Source: a virus. Taken from it: a stretch of 31,171 bases of DNA. The notes under the pieces were generated by a model that worked only from the letters and a program-made list of their open reading frames with translations, made no database searches and had not been told where the DNA came from. How positions within the stretch are numbered: position 1 is the first letter of the stretch; each line of letters begins with the position of its first letter. Made by a program: the position numbers and the translations under genes. The stretch covers positions 1 to 31,171 of IMG/VR virus record IMGVR_UViG_3300007755_000009. One strand, written 5' to 3'. Positions 13,420 through 22,308 of this stretch are shown here, piece after piece.

Positions 13420-15797
13420 TGCCATCAGATATGGAACAACTAGCTCAAAGCTATTTGGACACATTACAAGAGAACACCGATGAAGCTGTAGACGAAGCTA
13501 AAGCAAAAGCTGAAGCAGAGTTACAAGCAACTGTTGATATTCTGATGCATAAAGGCGAGGCTATGACAGCTAAGCCGGATATAATTACTGCCACATCTCA
13601 TCCTATTTTGAAACTTGAATCTATCTTAAAAAATGCTCTTGCATATAAAGTAGGTGACTGGGGACGTGATCCTAAGATTAAAACTAAGGGAGGTAGTGAT
13701 TATTTTGAAATAAGGTATGGACAATTTCGCGAATTGGCAGCCAATGATTCAAATAAAATTATTATTGAAGATTATCCCGGTGATGATCCTTTAAGAATTC
13801 CCAGTGGCGGTCTGAAAAAAGCATCAAAGGAAAATGGCATAATTTATAGTAAAGATGCTAATTTTTGGATAGGACCTACTAAAGCTACTTTATTTTCCGT
13901 CTTTGATAAAGATACTTCTTACGACAATGTTAGTGGTAATAAAAAACAAACGGCTGTTTTTACCATGGCTGTTAGCTCTATAAAGTTAGAACCTAAAGAA
14001 GGAGAGCATGAGGATTTATGGAAGAATGGTGGAAAACTTATAATAGAGTTCTATAATAAACCTGGAAAAGGTTCTTCTTTCCCGAGTCCAGACTTTAAAC
14101 AATATGTACCATTAGAAGTTTCAGATAATCAGTATGACGAAGCCCCTCTTCTCTTAGGCCATTATGTTGATCCTACAAAGCCCAGTGTTGACGATATGAT
14201 GAGTAACCTCTTAGGAGGGTTTTCTTATGATGTAGGTAATGGGGTACTAAATACTGCGGCAGACACTACTAATGGATTCTTGCAAATAGCGCAGGACACT
14301 GCTGTTGATGTTCAATTTTATTGTTGTATTTTTTATGAAATTATGAAAAATCAACCAGAACTTTTAGATTATTTAGCAGAGCATGAACTTGATCCTAATA
14401 ACCTCTCTCCGGCTAAAATATGGTTACTTGAGCAAGAGCAAAAAGTTTTGACAAAAATAAAACCAATGCTTACTGGTAATATATCAAAATTAGAAAGCGG
14501 AATATCTCAGTTAGAAGTGGCCAGTGATTTTATTAATGCATTAGATGAAACTAGCACCTCTAGCAAAATTGAAAAAAAGATTTTAGATTCGATTGTAGAT
14601 ATGTATTTAGGGGGCGGAGAATGGTCACTTGCTACCATGACTTCGGCTTTAAATAAACTTGAAAAAAGACTTGAAAAGATTCTAGAAGAAATTGTATATT
14701 ACAAAGAGAATCCAATGTCATTGGAAGACTTCTTATCAGAGCAAAAGGCATGGCTAGACGATGTTAAAAGTATTGCACAAATATTATTAGTATTATTAGA
14801 AACAAAACACGGTAAAGTTGGTTTACCGGCTTTAGGTTTTAATATGATTGAATTAACTACCAATAGTGTTCAATTAATTTTAATGACAATGGTAGACGTT
14901 ATTAGAGAACATCTAATGACTCAATCGGTTAAATGGGTGGCTGACCGTAAGAAGGAATGGGAGGAAGAGGCTGATAAACAAGCCGCTGCCCAAGGACATT
15001 GCTTTGATACGGATGGACGTTATTTAACTGAATTTGGAGATAAAGAAACATGTGAAACTAATGGTGGTATCTGGAAACCTGGTAGTACTTATTATTCTGC
15101 TGCCGTAAAATGTTTACCTTGGGAAAAAGTTTTAATTATGTTAATAACTTCTATTTTCGGAAAAGATGGTTTCTTTAAATCCGTTCAGGCCTTTATTCAG
15201 CGTATAAAAAATATGATGCTTTTAAAACAGAAAAATAAAGCTATTAATGAAGCATGGAACAGTGATGATAAAGAAGTTGAAGAAAGTAGACTAGTACCCA
15301 TGCTTAAAGGATTAATTAATATGATTGATTGGTTATTAGCTTTAAATGCTGATGGTATTCTTATTTGTAATAAATATAAAAATAAAGATAAATCTAATTC
15401 TGAGCTTGATAAAGATGGAACTAGCCAAGAAACTACAATGCAAACAGGAAATGGCGAGGGTACCTATACTACAGGTACCGGTGTAAATGTCTCAGGAAAT
15501 ACAGGTTCACAAAATATAACTAATGTTAGCAGCGGTGGGGCAGGAAATTTTCTAACTTCTATGCCAACGGGGAATAAGATTGACATAACTAATAATGACA
15601 TAGACCCTATTGGTTTATTAGTTTTACAAGAAGATGCAGAGGTACAAAAATTTATGATGCAATACATGGGACTTTCTTCCGAGGAAGCTTCTGATGCTAT
15701 TCAAGGATCCAAGAAAGGCGAGTGTCTAAAGAGCATGTCTTCTGATGATATACAGGAACTTCAATCAATATTAAATAAAGCAGGAACAGATTTATAA
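13419..15797 (+). CDS. Large virion-like protein between terminase and portal
   Basis: 792 residues, unrecognised. It starts with a helical acidic segment (to about 45). A globular alpha/beta region follows (about 60-270). Long helical stretches (about 290-640) include hydrophobic segments such as IAQILLVLLETKHG and LPWEKVLIMLITSIFG. Cys528, Cys545 and Trp552 form a C...C-x6-W motif also seen in the protein at 24571. A Thr/Ser/Gly-rich, fibre-like linker (about 675-720) precedes a helical C-terminus. It is linked by TAATG overlaps to both the terminase and the portal. Position and size suggest a portal-associated or internal head protein. This is inference. Confidence 0.5.
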   Translation: MPSDMEQLAQSYLDTLQENTDEAVDEAKAKAEAELQATVDILMHKGEAMTAKPDIITATSHPILKLESILKNALAYKVGDWGRDPKIKTKGGSDYFEIRYGQFRELAANDSNKIIIEDYPGDDPLRIPSGGLKKASKENGIIYSKDANFWIGPTKATLFSVFDKDTSYDNVSGNKKQTAVFTMAVSSIKLEPKEGEHEDLWKNGGKLIIEFYNKPGKGSSFPSPDFKQYVPLEVSDNQYDEAPLLLGHYVDPTKPSVDDMMSNLLGGFSYDVGNGVLNTAADTTNGFLQIAQDTAVDVQFYCCIFYEIMKNQPELLDYLAEHELDPNNLSPAKIWLLEQEQKVLTKIKPMLTGNISKLESGISQLEVASDFINALDETSTSSKIEKKILDSIVDMYLGGGEWSLATMTSALNKLEKRLEKILEEIVYYKENPMSLEDFLSEQKAWLDDVKSIAQILLVLLETKHGKVGLPALGFNMIELTTNSVQLILMTMVDVIREHLMTQSVKWVADRKKEWEEEADKQAAAQGHCFDTDGRYLTEFGDKETCETNGGIWKPGSTYYSAAVKCLPWEKVLIMLITSIFGKDGFFKSVQAFIQRIKNMMLLKQKNKAINEAWNSDDKEVEESRLVPMLKGLINMIDWLLALNADGILICNKYKNKDKSNSELDKDGTSQETTMQTGNGEGTYTTGTGVNVSGNTGSQNITNVSSGGAGNFLTSMPTGNKIDITNNDIDPIGLLVLQEDAEVQKFMMQYMGLSSEEASDAIQGSKKGECLKSMSSDDIQELQSILNKAGTDL
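15581..15590 (+). promoter_or_regulatory. TGACATAACT motif, upstream of portal
   Basis: Exact copy within the end of the 792-residue gene, 206 bases before the portal ATG. TGACATAGAC follows at 15596-15605. Could provide an internal promoter for portal and downstream head genes. Confidence 0.4.
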
Positions 15798-17551
15798 TGG
15801 CCAAACGAACATTTTTCTCTTTTTTAAGAAGAGAACCTAAAGAAACTCTAGAAGATAAGATCGAACATGTCTTAAAAAAGAGAAATCAAACTGTTGAGCA
15901 AGATTCTTTACCTTTAAAACAAGTAAAGGATGCGCGTTCCTCTAGTTTATCAAGTATTCTTAAAACATTAAAATCAAACGTACTTAGCGCTTTTAAAGGA
16001 GGACAAAGAGGAATCTTTCGTGCTCCGGAGTGGGATATGGCTAAAGTTCAACTTGCTTTCACTAATGAATCAATGTTTAGACGTGCTATTGAAAAATACG
16101 TAGAACAGATTCGTAAGCAAAAATGGGAATTTATAGGAAATAATCCTAACACTGTTAAATATATTAGAAAACGTTTTGATCAAATTGCTACAGTACAGAA
16201 TAAACCTACTGATGATTTTTTAGATGAAATTGCTTTTAATATCGTATTATATAATAATGTAGTTATTATTAAACGCCGTAATAGAAAAGCATCTGGGGGT
16301 AAACCTCGTAAAACTTTTGATGGATATCAACGTGTACCTGTTGCCGGTTATAATGTTGTAGATTTAACAAGCATAGAGGTTGATAAAGATGATTTTGGTA
16401 ATGTTAGAAAATGGAGACAATTGCCGACCACAGCTAGTACTACTGCTAGTTTAATTTCTAGACTGGGCCAGAAAGAGGAGATAAAAACTCCAGAATGGCC
16501 ACCTCATAATGTTATCCATGTTAAAGATCGAGGATCATCTCCATCGCAATATTTCTTTGCAATGCCTATGTCAATACCAGTTTTAGCAGACATGGAAGCT
16601 CTACGAGAATTAGAAGAATTATCTTTATTAGAATCTATTAAGGTAGCAGTCCCAAAAATACATGCTAAGGTAGGCTCAAAGGAACAGCCCGGTACACAGG
16701 AACAAGTAGATGATTTAGCTTCTACTATTCGTAATATTACTGGGGATGGTATATTAGTTACAACTGAACGAGTTAGTTTAGATGATGTTGCAAAAGCTAC
16801 ACAAGCTAATAATATTTTAACAGCCTCTATATCTTATTTCAGAGCTCGTGTAATGGCCGGGTTAGGAATGTCAGGAATAGCAATGGGTGATGGATCTACT
16901 GCAAATAGATCTACCGCACAAACTTTAAGTGCAGAAATGCAAAGTACTTCTGCTAAATTTCAAAGAATTATTAAAAATGCTATAGAATTTTATATAATCA
17001 GAGAACTACTTTATGAAGTAGGTTACTCAGAGTTCACACTAGACGATGACAACATGGTATATTTATCTATTCCAGAAATCGATCTAGCTGAGAAAATTAG
17101 AAGAGAAGCTCATTATCTTAACCTATATAATAATAATACAATCACAGAAGACGAGCTTAGAAAAGAACTAGGTAGAGATATCCTAAGTGATGCAGAGAGG
17201 GAGGGACTATACATTAGTAAAATCCAAATACCTTTAGCAAAAGCAACTGCAGCGGTACAGACTAACGCGGCAGAAAACACTGCGGAGAATAATGCTAGAC
17301 CTAGTAACCAACATGGTACTCAATTAGCAAAACCAAATGTATCTAAAGATTATTACATAAAATTATGGGATACTTGCTTAAAAGCTGACTCTAAAGAGGA
17401 CCTTTACAGGATCCTAAGCGGGTCTAAGTTAGAGACGTATGACATAACTCTACTAAAGATGCTAGTGTCAGAGTACCTAAGAGACAACAAATTACCAGAT
17501 GCAGTAAATTCAATATTTACAGCACTCGAAGCTGATATAACCAAGGAGTAA
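15797..17551 (+). CDS. Portal protein
   Basis: 584 residues, in the usual portal range. An N-terminal basic/helical arm leads to a region with FRRAIEKYVEQIRKQKWEF (clip/wing start). DEIAFNIVLYNNVVIIKRRN and GYNVVDLTSIEVDKDDFG, then PPHNVIHVKDRG, follow the typical portal pattern. A helical stem region comes next (MEALRELEELSLLESIKVAV), then the crown-side helices around ANRSTAQTLSAEMQST and FQRIIKNAIEFYII. The dodecameric portal seats at one capsid vertex and is the channel for packaging and ejection. It sits between the terminase block and the prohead protease, the standard place. Confidence 0.88.
   Translation: MAKRTFFSFLRREPKETLEDKIEHVLKKRNQTVEQDSLPLKQVKDARSSSLSSILKTLKSNVLSAFKGGQRGIFRAPEWDMAKVQLAFTNESMFRRAIEKYVEQIRKQKWEFIGNNPNTVKYIRKRFDQIATVQNKPTDDFLDEIAFNIVLYNNVVIIKRRNRKASGGKPRKTFDGYQRVPVAGYNVVDLTSIEVDKDDFGNVRKWRQLPTTASTTASLISRLGQKEEIKTPEWPPHNVIHVKDRGSSPSQYFFAMPMSIPVLADMEALRELEELSLLESIKVAVPKIHAKVGSKEQPGTQEQVDDLASTIRNITGDGILVTTERVSLDDVAKATQANNILTASISYFRARVMAGLGMSGIAMGDGSTANRSTAQTLSAEMQSTSAKFQRIIKNAIEFYIIRELLYEVGYSEFTLDDDNMVYLSIPEIDLAEKIRREAHYLNLYNNNTITEDELRKELGRDILSDAEREGLYISKIQIPLAKATAAVQTNAAENTAENNARPSNQHGTQLAKPNVSKDYYIKLWDTCLKADSKEDLYRILSGSKLETYDITLLKMLVSEYLRDNKLPDAVNSIFTALEADITKE
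17440..17449 (+). promoter_or_regulatory. TGACATAACT motif near end of portal gene
   Basis: Exact copy 104 bases before the Com-like gene at 17554, inside the portal coding end (GAC ATA ACT = Asp-Ile-Thr). Suitable position for an internal promoter driving protease, scaffold and capsid genes. Confidence 0.4.
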
Positions 17552-17553
17552 GA

Positions 17554-17898
17554 ATGAATAAAAAGTATCTAGATTTTAGGTGTCCCGCGTGTGGCGCCTT
17601 GCTTTGTAAATACAAAGACGGTGAAAATCCTTATGCGGTAGAAATTAAATGCCAAAAGCGAGGATGTTCTCATATAAACGTAAAAGCAAACTGTGTTCCA
17701 ATAAACTTAGTGGAACTACGTTGTCAGGAATTAGACGAAAAGAAGTCTGAAAGATGGGGCGCACCCACACTATGTAATAAATTACTTGCAAAAATTGTTC
17801 CTGGAACAGATGTCGAAGTGAAGTGTCCTAGATGTAAAAAGATGACACGTAGCGTTGATCAATTTCCGGAACTTTTGTCGGAGGACACTTATGAGTAA
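17554..17898 (+). CDS. Tandem Com-like zinc-finger protein
   Basis: 114 residues. Two zinc sites resemble the Mu Com family. The first is FRCPACGALLCKY plus VEIKCQKRGCSHIN (Cys10, 13, 33, 38). The second is ELRCQ, then LCNKLLAKI and VEVKCPRCKKMTR (Cys57, 74, 91, 94). Com of phage Mu is a small zinc protein that binds mRNA and activates mom translation. Com-like fingers also occur near head genes of other phages with no tested role. GGAG lies upstream at good spacing. Its last 8 bases overlap the protease start. Zinc binding is likely; RNA binding and translational control of the downstream protease or scaffold are speculation. Confidence 0.6.
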   Translation: MNKKYLDFRCPACGALLCKYKDGENPYAVEIKCQKRGCSHINVKANCVPINLVELRCQELDEKKSERWGAPTLCNKLLAKIVPGTDVEVKCPRCKKMTRSVDQFPELLSEDTYE

Positions 17899-19030
17899 AC
17901 TATTAAAAAATGATTTCAGAGACGAAACTACTAGTGATTTTTCGAGTGTTTCGTATACTCCTAGCGGAGCAATTCCGGAATCTCTATTAATAACTGTTGA
18001 TGCAACGCATGCCGGTTATGTTAATAGAAATGGTTTTTGTTATGATTCAGGCGCAATGTCTTATGCTGTTTCCCAGGATGTGTGGATTAAACCTTTTGAA
18101 AAACCATTACTAAAAAATCACGATATGGAGAGCGAACCTCTTGGAAGAGTTTCTGCTTCTCGTTATATTAAAACATCCGAAGCTGAGGGCTTTACCCAAT
18201 TAGACGTTAAAGTTACTGACAAGGAAGCTATTCAAAAAATTATAGATGGACGATACTTAACTGTATCTACTCATGGAGCTCCTATGGAAGATGCTCCTGC
18301 TGAGCTACAATATGTCAAATGTTCTATTTGTGGAACTAATATTTTGACTGCCGATGAATGGTGCGGTCATATGCGTGGAAATGTTTACGAAAATGAAAAA
18401 ACTGGTAAAGAAGAAAAGTGCTTCTGGACTATAGGAGCCATGGACTATAAAGAAGTTTCGATCGTAAACGCACCCGCAGATTATCGTTCTGAAGAAGGTG
18501 CTGCTCAAATTGTTTCATATAGTATGATGGATGGTGAAAAACCCCTTCCTTATCATACAGAAGATAAACACAGAGAAGCATTAGTATTTTCTGACTCAGA
18601 AGTGGAGTATGCCACATCTGATAATATGGAAATTGAAAGTGTTGCTAACTCTATTCTCTGGGAAGCTGTAGATCATGATAAAGAAGCGTATATAGCAGCT
18701 AAAGGCTTAGTATATGTAAATACAGATAAAGAATCAGAGGATAATGAGAATAAACAAAAATTAAAAGGTGATAAGCCTGAGAATCCCCCAGTCAAACCTA
18801 CGATGGAAGATATTCTTACAAAGTATGATAGCTGGGAAGATCAAATTACAAAATATATAGAACAGTTAGGTAACTGGGATGGATTATCTCCAGAAGACCA
18901 ACAAGAAATTTTAGTATATACTGAAGCTACTTTTAAGGATAATCTTGAAACAGCTAAGGAACTTGCTAAAGAAACCGAAAAACAAGAACAGATTGATTCT
19001 GTTTTAAAGTCACTAGAACTTATCCAATAG
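17891..19030 (+). CDS. Prohead (head maturation) protease
   Basis: 379 residues from ATG 17891, chosen over an upstream TTG at 17855 because CGGAGGA precedes it at ideal spacing. Features of the phage maturation proteases include KPLLKNHDMESEPLGRV with His77 and RYLTVSTHGAPM with Ser126 or a neighbour. SICGTNILTADEWCGHMRG carries Cys144, Cys147, Cys158 and His160 (likely zinc). DYKEVSIVNAPAD has Glu188. The His/Ser/acid set fits a serine protease that cleaves scaffold and capsid arms inside the prohead. The C-terminal 180 residues are acidic and helical, like a scaffold-type extension. It is followed by the scaffold gene after 24 bases. Confidence 0.85.
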   Translation: MSKLLKNDFRDETTSDFSSVSYTPSGAIPESLLITVDATHAGYVNRNGFCYDSGAMSYAVSQDVWIKPFEKPLLKNHDMESEPLGRVSASRYIKTSEAEGFTQLDVKVTDKEAIQKIIDGRYLTVSTHGAPMEDAPAELQYVKCSICGTNILTADEWCGHMRGNVYENEKTGKEEKCFWTIGAMDYKEVSIVNAPADYRSEEGAAQIVSYSMMDGEKPLPYHTEDKHREALVFSDSEVEYATSDNMEIESVANSILWEAVDHDKEAYIAAKGLVYVNTDKESEDNENKQKLKGDKPENPPVKPTMEDILTKYDSWEDQITKYIEQLGNWDGLSPEDQQEILVYTEATFKDNLETAKELAKETEKQEQIDSVLKSLELIQ

Positions 19031-19054
19031 AATTTAATACGAGGAAATATCAAA

Positions 19055-19846
19055 ATGAAATTCGATGATTCTATTTTAGAAAACTTATCAGAAATGCTAG
19101 AAGATGCTTCTGCTGAAAAGCTAGAAAGAGTACGCCTTCTTATTGAGAAGAATACAAAAGTTTCTCAAGAAGTTAAAGACGGCTTTTTTGCAGCTATTGA
19201 CTCTATCGAACCAGTAGAAGAAAATTCTGAAAATGATGATAATAAAGATGTTCCGGAAGATCTTGTCGAAGCTTTAGCAGTTGATGGCATGGCTGAGTAT
19301 ATTGCTTCTGTAAAAGAAGAAGCCTATAATAAAGGCCTTGAAAATGCAAAGCCGACAGCAGAAGAGGAAGATGAAGCTGAAGAGGAAGAAGAAAAAGATC
19401 CTGAAGATGAAGAATCTAAAGAAGAAGCTGAGGCCGAAGAATCTGAAGAAGAGGAAGCTGAAGAAGAAGAAGAAGCTACTGAAACCGAAGATTCTGAAGA
19501 AGATAAATCTACGGAAGAAGAAGAACGAGTTCGCGAAGTATTAGTCGATTCAATCGTACAAAATGCTGTAGCACTGCGTTGTTCAGAAATTAACCTAGAA
19601 GATATCGGGAATTCCAGTAAGGAGTATAAAGAATCCTTAATAGAGAAAAATCTCGATGAACTCAAAACAATATTCAGAGACCTCTCTCACAAAATGACGG
19701 AGACTTTTGTAGAAGCTCCAACAGAGAGTCTGGATGACGAAACACTCTCAGAGGACAAACCTGATGGTTTGGACAAAGAAGAAGACAATGAAGGCGCCAT
19801 GAGCGACGCACGAAAAGTTATCAGATCTTATCTGAAACGTAAATAG
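19055..19846 (+). CDS. Acidic capsid scaffolding protein
   Basis: 263 residues, extremely acidic: about residues 98-160 are almost entirely Glu, Asp, Ala and Lys, and another acidic run lies near the end. N-terminal helices (LEDASAEKLERVRLLIEK) and a basic C-terminal end (DARKVIRSYLKRK) are typical of scaffolds, whose C-terminal basic helix binds capsid subunits. GAGGAAATA precedes the ATG. It lies between the protease and the head proteins, the standard scaffold position. It is expected to be degraded by the protease and absent from virions. Confidence 0.75.
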   Translation: MKFDDSILENLSEMLEDASAEKLERVRLLIEKNTKVSQEVKDGFFAAIDSIEPVEENSENDDNKDVPEDLVEALAVDGMAEYIASVKEEAYNKGLENAKPTAEEEDEAEEEEEKDPEDEESKEEAEAEESEEEEAEEEEEATETEDSEEDKSTEEEERVREVLVDSIVQNAVALRCSEINLEDIGNSSKEYKESLIEKNLDELKTIFRDLSHKMTETFVEAPTESLDDETLSEDKPDGLDKEEDNEGAMSDARKVIRSYLKRK

Positions 19847-19859
19847 GAGATAAATAAAA

Positions 19860-20882
19860 ATGGCTAACAAAATTAATTTTAGCGCACAGGGTGCTCCATC
19901 AAGAGACTTGAAGAGAGCCCCTTCGAAATATCAAAAATCCCCAGGTAGACCTAATATCAGTCAATCTGATGGGATCCGTCCTGCTTTTCCTTTAATGCCT
20001 TATAAGCATTTAGAAGAAAGTTTTTTGGACGTTAACACTGAAGACTGGGTTGTAATACCTAAAGGACGTATCGTATCTGCGATCACATCTAATGATGGTG
20101 ATCTCGGTGATGGTCTGGACTACTATGGTGTACCTAAAGGAATTATGGGACTGATGGTTCCAGCTAACGGTGGAGTTGCTAAAGAAGTAACATCACCTGT
20201 AGATGCTGCTACTAAAACTATTCCCGCAAACGCACCAATTGGTGTTGCAGAACATGACGTATACCAAGACCTCAGAGGCGAATACTTAAACTATGACATG
20301 AGAAGTAAAAACTACGGCGTATTAAGTCGTCAGTTAATTAAACTTCCTTGCGTTGATCTTACTGCATTAGATGCTTTTACTGGTATGGCTGCTGATTGCT
20401 TCTGTGATACTTCAGAAGGCGCTCCGGCTGCTGCTGGTTTAGCTGCCGCATCTGCTTACTTTGCTGTTAATCCTAAATTTTCTTGGTTAACTGTTAAAGA
20501 AGGTGCTACAGATGGTATTGCAGGTACAGAACTAAAATCTGATTACTATGGTAATTTTATGGCCGGATCAGGCGCTCAAGTAGTTGGACGTTTAATGGGT
20601 GTTGATTATCGTTTTAATAAAGATTTACTAGATACAGTACAATCTGTTTATGAAGATAATGCTGGTTACAGAGTTTCCGGAACAGGTACCATGGGTATTC
20701 CTCAGTTCTTATATGACTTTGCTTATGCGGCAATGACACAAGCTTTTGTTAAAGCTGGAACTTCTTGGACTGCTGAACTTGGTGACGGTGGTAATTATGC
20801 AGGTAAAGACGCAGCAGAAGTTGTTGCTCTTGCTGTAGCTGCTGGTGCATTTGGTGAAGCTTGGATCCAACTTAACGTTTAA
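19860..20882 (+). CDS. Head protein, paralogue A (tandem duplicate)
   Basis: 340 residues. It shares most of its length with the next gene: ANKINFSAQGAPSRDLK, SPGRPNISQSDGIRPAFPL, NTEDWVVIPKGRIVSAITSN, GEYLNYDMRSKNYGVLSRQL and VGRLMGVDYRF are near-identical in both, with the same ending GEAWIQL-x-V. It is Gly/Ala-rich and beta-rich. GGAGATAAATAAAA precedes the ATG. Location between scaffold and capsid genes argues for an abundant head component such as a decoration, minor capsid or vertex protein. I do not recognise the family. Paralogue B differs mainly by an inserted domain near residue 185, so the two may occupy different sites of the same lattice. Confidence 0.65.
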   Translation: MANKINFSAQGAPSRDLKRAPSKYQKSPGRPNISQSDGIRPAFPLMPYKHLEESFLDVNTEDWVVIPKGRIVSAITSNDGDLGDGLDYYGVPKGIMGLMVPANGGVAKEVTSPVDAATKTIPANAPIGVAEHDVYQDLRGEYLNYDMRSKNYGVLSRQLIKLPCVDLTALDAFTGMAADCFCDTSEGAPAAAGLAAASAYFAVNPKFSWLTVKEGATDGIAGTELKSDYYGNFMAGSGAQVVGRLMGVDYRFNKDLLDTVQSVYEDNAGYRVSGTGTMGIPQFLYDFAYAAMTQAFVKAGTSWTAELGDGGNYAGKDAAEVVALAVAAGAFGEAWIQLNV

Positions 20883-20900
20883 TCTAGGGGATAACTAATA

Positions 20901-22205
20901 ATGGCTAACAAGATTAACTTTAACGCAAAAGGAGCTCCGACTCGACCACTAAAAGGCGCACCATCTAAATACAGACTGTCTCCGGGTAGACCGAATATTA
21001 GTCAATCTGATGGAGTTCGTCCAGCATTTCCATTGCTGCCTTTTAAACATTTACCTGAATCTTTCCAGGATATTAATACTGAAGATTGGGTTGTGATTCC
21101 TAAAGGTCGTATTGTTTCTGCAATTACATCCAATGATGCTCCAGAAGGAGTTATTGGTGATGGGACAGACTATTATGGCGTTGCTAAGGGTATTATGGGT
21201 TTAATGGTCCCAGCAAATGGTGGAACAGCTAGAACAGTTACTTCGCCTTCAGATGCTGCAGACTATGTGATGCCTGCTAATAAACCTATTGGTGTTTCAG
21301 AGCACGATGTATATCAAGATATTAGAGGTGAAAATCTTAATTATGATATGCGTAATAAAAACTACGGCGTATTGAGCCGACAATTAATTAAATTACCTGC
21401 TGTAGATACCTACACATTCGATACTTTTATGGGACAAGCTGGTTTATTTGTTCCAGCTGTTGCTGGTGCAGAAGGCGGTGCTGAAGATTTAGACGGTAGC
21501 TATACTGCTGCATTAGATTTATCAGACGCAACTGCGACTCCTGTTACAGTGGCTTTTGCAACATATGCAGCTGCTCATGCTGGCGCTACTTTTAGTAGCT
21601 TAGGTGTGGTTACATATGACGGAGCTGACTTAACATTAGTTACTGATTATAGTGTTGATGCTGCTGGAGATATTACTTTCAGCACAGATCAAGGTACAGG
21701 TACAGAATCTGTTGTTATAAACTTTGTTTATGATCTTGCTAACGTAGGTTCTGTTGCTCCTGGATCTACTACAGATATTTCTGATACTGGTTACAAATCG
21801 GTTGAAAAAGAATATTCCTTCTATACCTTCAATAGTGAAGCTAGCCAAGGAACAGCAGGTTCATTCCTTAAATCTGATTACTACGGTAACTTTATGCCTC
21901 ATACAACTGACGATGCTCAATGTGTTGGACGTTTAATGGGCGTAGATTATAGATTTGGAAAAGACTTATTAGATACAGTGCAAACTGTATATGAAGATAA
22001 TGCAGGCTACAGAGTAGCCGGAACGGGCACCAAAGGCGTACCTCAATTCTTGTATAATTTTGCATACAATGCAATCAGTGCAGCCCTAGAGGCAGAAAGC
22101 AGCACATGGGAAAGCAAGTGGCCAGGCGCCGATCCAGCCGAAAAGATCTTAGAATTCTGCGAAGGCGGGGCGATCGGGGAAGCTTGGATTCAGCTCGACG
22201 TTTAA
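20901..22205 (+). CDS. Head protein, paralogue B with inserted Ig-like domain
   Basis: 434 residues, the longer partner of the preceding gene. The shared N-terminal (about 1-180) and C-terminal (about 290-434) parts flank an extra segment of about 90 residues (about 188-285). That segment reads as an Ig-like beta sandwich: TATPVTVAFATYAAAHAG, then FSSLGVVTYDGADLTLVTDY, then ESVVINFVYDLA. Surface Ig-like domains on capsid proteins are thought to bind glycans or cells weakly. Synonymous differences between the paralogues are common, so the duplication is old. GGGGATAAC lies upstream. The stop overlaps the start of a micro-ORF (TAATG). Confidence 0.65.
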   Translation: MANKINFNAKGAPTRPLKGAPSKYRLSPGRPNISQSDGVRPAFPLLPFKHLPESFQDINTEDWVVIPKGRIVSAITSNDAPEGVIGDGTDYYGVAKGIMGLMVPANGGTARTVTSPSDAADYVMPANKPIGVSEHDVYQDIRGENLNYDMRNKNYGVLSRQLIKLPAVDTYTFDTFMGQAGLFVPAVAGAEGGAEDLDGSYTAALDLSDATATPVTVAFATYAAAHAGATFSSLGVVTYDGADLTLVTDYSVDAAGDITFSTDQGTGTESVVINFVYDLANVGSVAPGSTTDISDTGYKSVEKEYSFYTFNSEASQGTAGSFLKSDYYGNFMPHTTDDAQCVGRLMGVDYRFGKDLLDTVQTVYEDNAGYRVAGTGTKGVPQFLYNFAYNAISAALEAESSTWESKWPGADPAEKILEFCEGGAIGEAWIQLDV

Positions 22206-22306
22206 TGAGAAATAGCATGAAAGCTATTTTTAAAACAGAACTCCAGATGAATAATCATAGAGAGTCTGCTTTAGAAAGTATTCACTTAAATATTGGAGAA
22301 AAATAA
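22205..22306 (+). CDS. Micro-ORF, 33 residues, before the capsid gene
   Basis: ATG overlaps the upstream stop (TAATG) and the TAA lies 2 bases before the capsid ATG. The peptide (MRNSMKAIFKTELQMNNHR and on to LNIGEK) is mildly basic and has no recognised family. The final codons (ATT GGA GAA AAA TAA) supply the GGAGAAAA ribosome site for the capsid gene, so translating this ORF could serve mainly to couple and boost capsid synthesis. Whether the peptide has its own role is unknown. Confidence 0.45.
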   Translation: MRNSMKAIFKTELQMNNHRESALESIHLNIGEK

Positions 22307-22308
22307 TA

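Noticed and set aside
17855-17890. Upstream TTG start for the prohead protease
   Set aside because: ATG at 17891 has CGGAGGA at ideal spacing; the extra 12 residues lie within the Com-like gene and look like shadow coding.
19338-19544. Lys-rich open frame in another frame of the scaffold gene
   Set aside because: Arises from reading GAAGAAGA-type repeats out of frame.
19324-19665. Antisense open frame rich in Ser opposite the scaffold gene
   Set aside because: It is the reverse reading of the Glu-rich GAA/GAG stretch (TTC/CTC in another phase) with no ribosome site or family match.
22106-22204. Upstream extension of the 33-residue micro-ORF
   Set aside because: It overlaps the well-supported end of paralogue B out of frame; the TAATG at 22205 is the natural start.
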